DNA of 6,353 nucleotides from an uncultured Clostridia bacterium (lineage in GTDB: Bacteria; Bacillota; Clostridia; Oscillospirales; Acutalibacteraceae). Positions 5,616 to 6,353 of the stretch are shown piece after piece. The notes under the pieces are model-generated. The model was not told the origin of the DNA. It worked only from the letters and a program-made list of their open reading frames with translations, and made no database searches. Location of the stretch: contig CALBKQ010000035.1 in the NCBI GenBank assembly GCA_937895645.1, positions 1 to 6,353 of the forward strand. The letters are read 5' to 3'. Each line of letters begins with the position of its first letter. The first letter of the stretch is position 1. The position numbers and the translations under genes are program-made.

Positions 5616-6353
5616 TTATTTACTGATTATTCCGTAGTAATAGATTGCTAAACCAACGGCGCAACCTACAATATTTACAAGTGAAAAGATTGTTACGATT
5701 TTGCGTTCTTTCCAACCACACATTTCAAAATGATGGTGTATTGGTGCCATTTTGAAAATACGCTTACCGTGTGTAAGTTTGAAGTAACCAATCTGCAAAA
5801 CGTCTGAAAGTGCTTCGATTACATAGATAATACCGAAGAACACAAGAATAAGTGGACAATCAATCGCATAAGCCAATGCTACAACCATACCACCCAAGAA
5901 CATTGAGCCAGTATCGCCCATCATAACTTTTGATGGATAATAGTTCCATATTAAATATCCAAGACAACCACCTGCAAGAGCTGCTGCCAATACGCTGATA
6001 CCCATAAACTTTGTCATAAGGGCTGCAATACAGAATGCGATTGCTGCTGTTGAAGTAACACTTGCACAAAGTCCATCGACACCGTCAGTAAAGTTTACTG
6101 CATTAACTGCACCATAGATTACTGCAATACCGAAAAGCCAGAAGAACCATTTAAGGTCAACTGCACCTACAAATGGTATATTCATATAGGTAAGTCCGTT
6201 AAGTTGAAGTGTAAAAAGATAACCGATAATAAGAATTACCTGTGGAATAGTTTTCTGGATTTCTGTAAGTCCTAAATTTCTCTTTTTAACAACTTTAATG
6301 TAGTCATCAGCAAAGCCTACAAGACCAAGTCCGATTGCAAGAATTACACCTGC
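5616..6353 (-). CDS. mraY: Phospho-MurNAc-pentapeptide transferase MraY (5' end outside window)
   Basis: MraY moves phospho-MurNAc-pentapeptide from UDP onto undecaprenyl phosphate, making lipid I in the membrane. The last 245 codons are present; the reading frame stays open to the right edge, so the internal ATG at 6185 is not the start and roughly the first quarter of the protein is missing. Counting from the first visible residue, the family hallmarks are GFADDY (13-18, the Asp pair involved in Mg and substrate binding), the following basic stretch with RNLGLT (25-30), NFTDGVDGL (87-95, the DGLD-type motif), MGDTGSMFLGG (145-155, with the Mg-coordinating Asp) and PIHHHFE (204-210, the cytoplasmic histidine motif). 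Several hydrophobic helices lie between them, ending with a C-terminal helix. It precedes ftsW by 32 nt; murD, the common neighbour here, is absent. Identity is secure. Confidence 0.96.
   Translation of the reverse strand, partial: AGVILAIGLGLVGFADDYIKVVKKRNLGLTEIQKTIPQVILIIGYLFTLQLNGLTYMNIPFVGAVDLKWFFWLFGIAVIYGAVNAVNFTDGVDGLCASVTSTAAIAFCIAALMTKFMGISVLAAALAGGCLGYLIWNYYPSKVMMGDTGSMFLGGMVVALAYAIDCPLILVFFGIIYVIEALSDVLQIGYFKLTHGKRIFKMAPIHHHFEMCGWKERKIVTIFSLVNIVGCAVGLAIYYYGIISK

Noticed and set aside
5860..6069. A 69-codon minus-strand frame within mraY
   Set aside because: It is an alternative frame of mraY, which continues intact through the region.

Overview
The window is one stretch of a division and cell wall (dcw) cluster. 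Every gene is on the minus strand, so transcription runs from position 6353 towards position 1. In transcription order it holds mraY (5' end outside the window), ftsW, murG, murA, ftsQ/divIB and ftsZ (3' end outside the window). No mobile element, tRNA, rRNA or CRISPR array was seen.

The organism is most likely a Gram-positive anaerobe of the Clostridia, perhaps of the Ruminococcaceae/Oscillospiraceae type. The reasons are moderately AT-rich DNA, strong AGGAGG-type ribosome binding sites, a DivIB-like FtsQ, clostridial-style FtsW and MraY motifs, and a cluster with murA between murG and ftsQ. This placement is an inference from gene order and protein style, with no database comparison behind it.

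Layout: mraY (5616 to the right edge) is followed after 32 nt by ftsW (4363-5583). After a 4-nt gap comes murG (3240-4358). A 62-nt spacer containing an inverted repeat leads to murA (1903-3177), which starts with TTG. ftsQ (981-1916) overlaps the end of murA by 14 nt. A 145-nt AT-rich leader with a weak promoter candidate precedes ftsZ (835 to the left edge).

The genes form one pathway. MurA starts UDP-MurNAc synthesis. MraY makes lipid I and MurG makes lipid II. FtsW polymerises lipid II at the septum, FtsQ/DivIB belongs to the divisome linking synthesis to division, and FtsZ is the cytoskeletal ring that places the machinery. Compared with classical dcw clusters, murD is missing between mraY and ftsW, and ftsA is missing between ftsQ and ftsZ.

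This is mostly an ordinary, conserved region, and I see no convincing undescribed system. The most interesting item is the murG-murA spacer, where a 12-bp inverted repeat would pair over the murA ribosome binding site, next to a TTG start.
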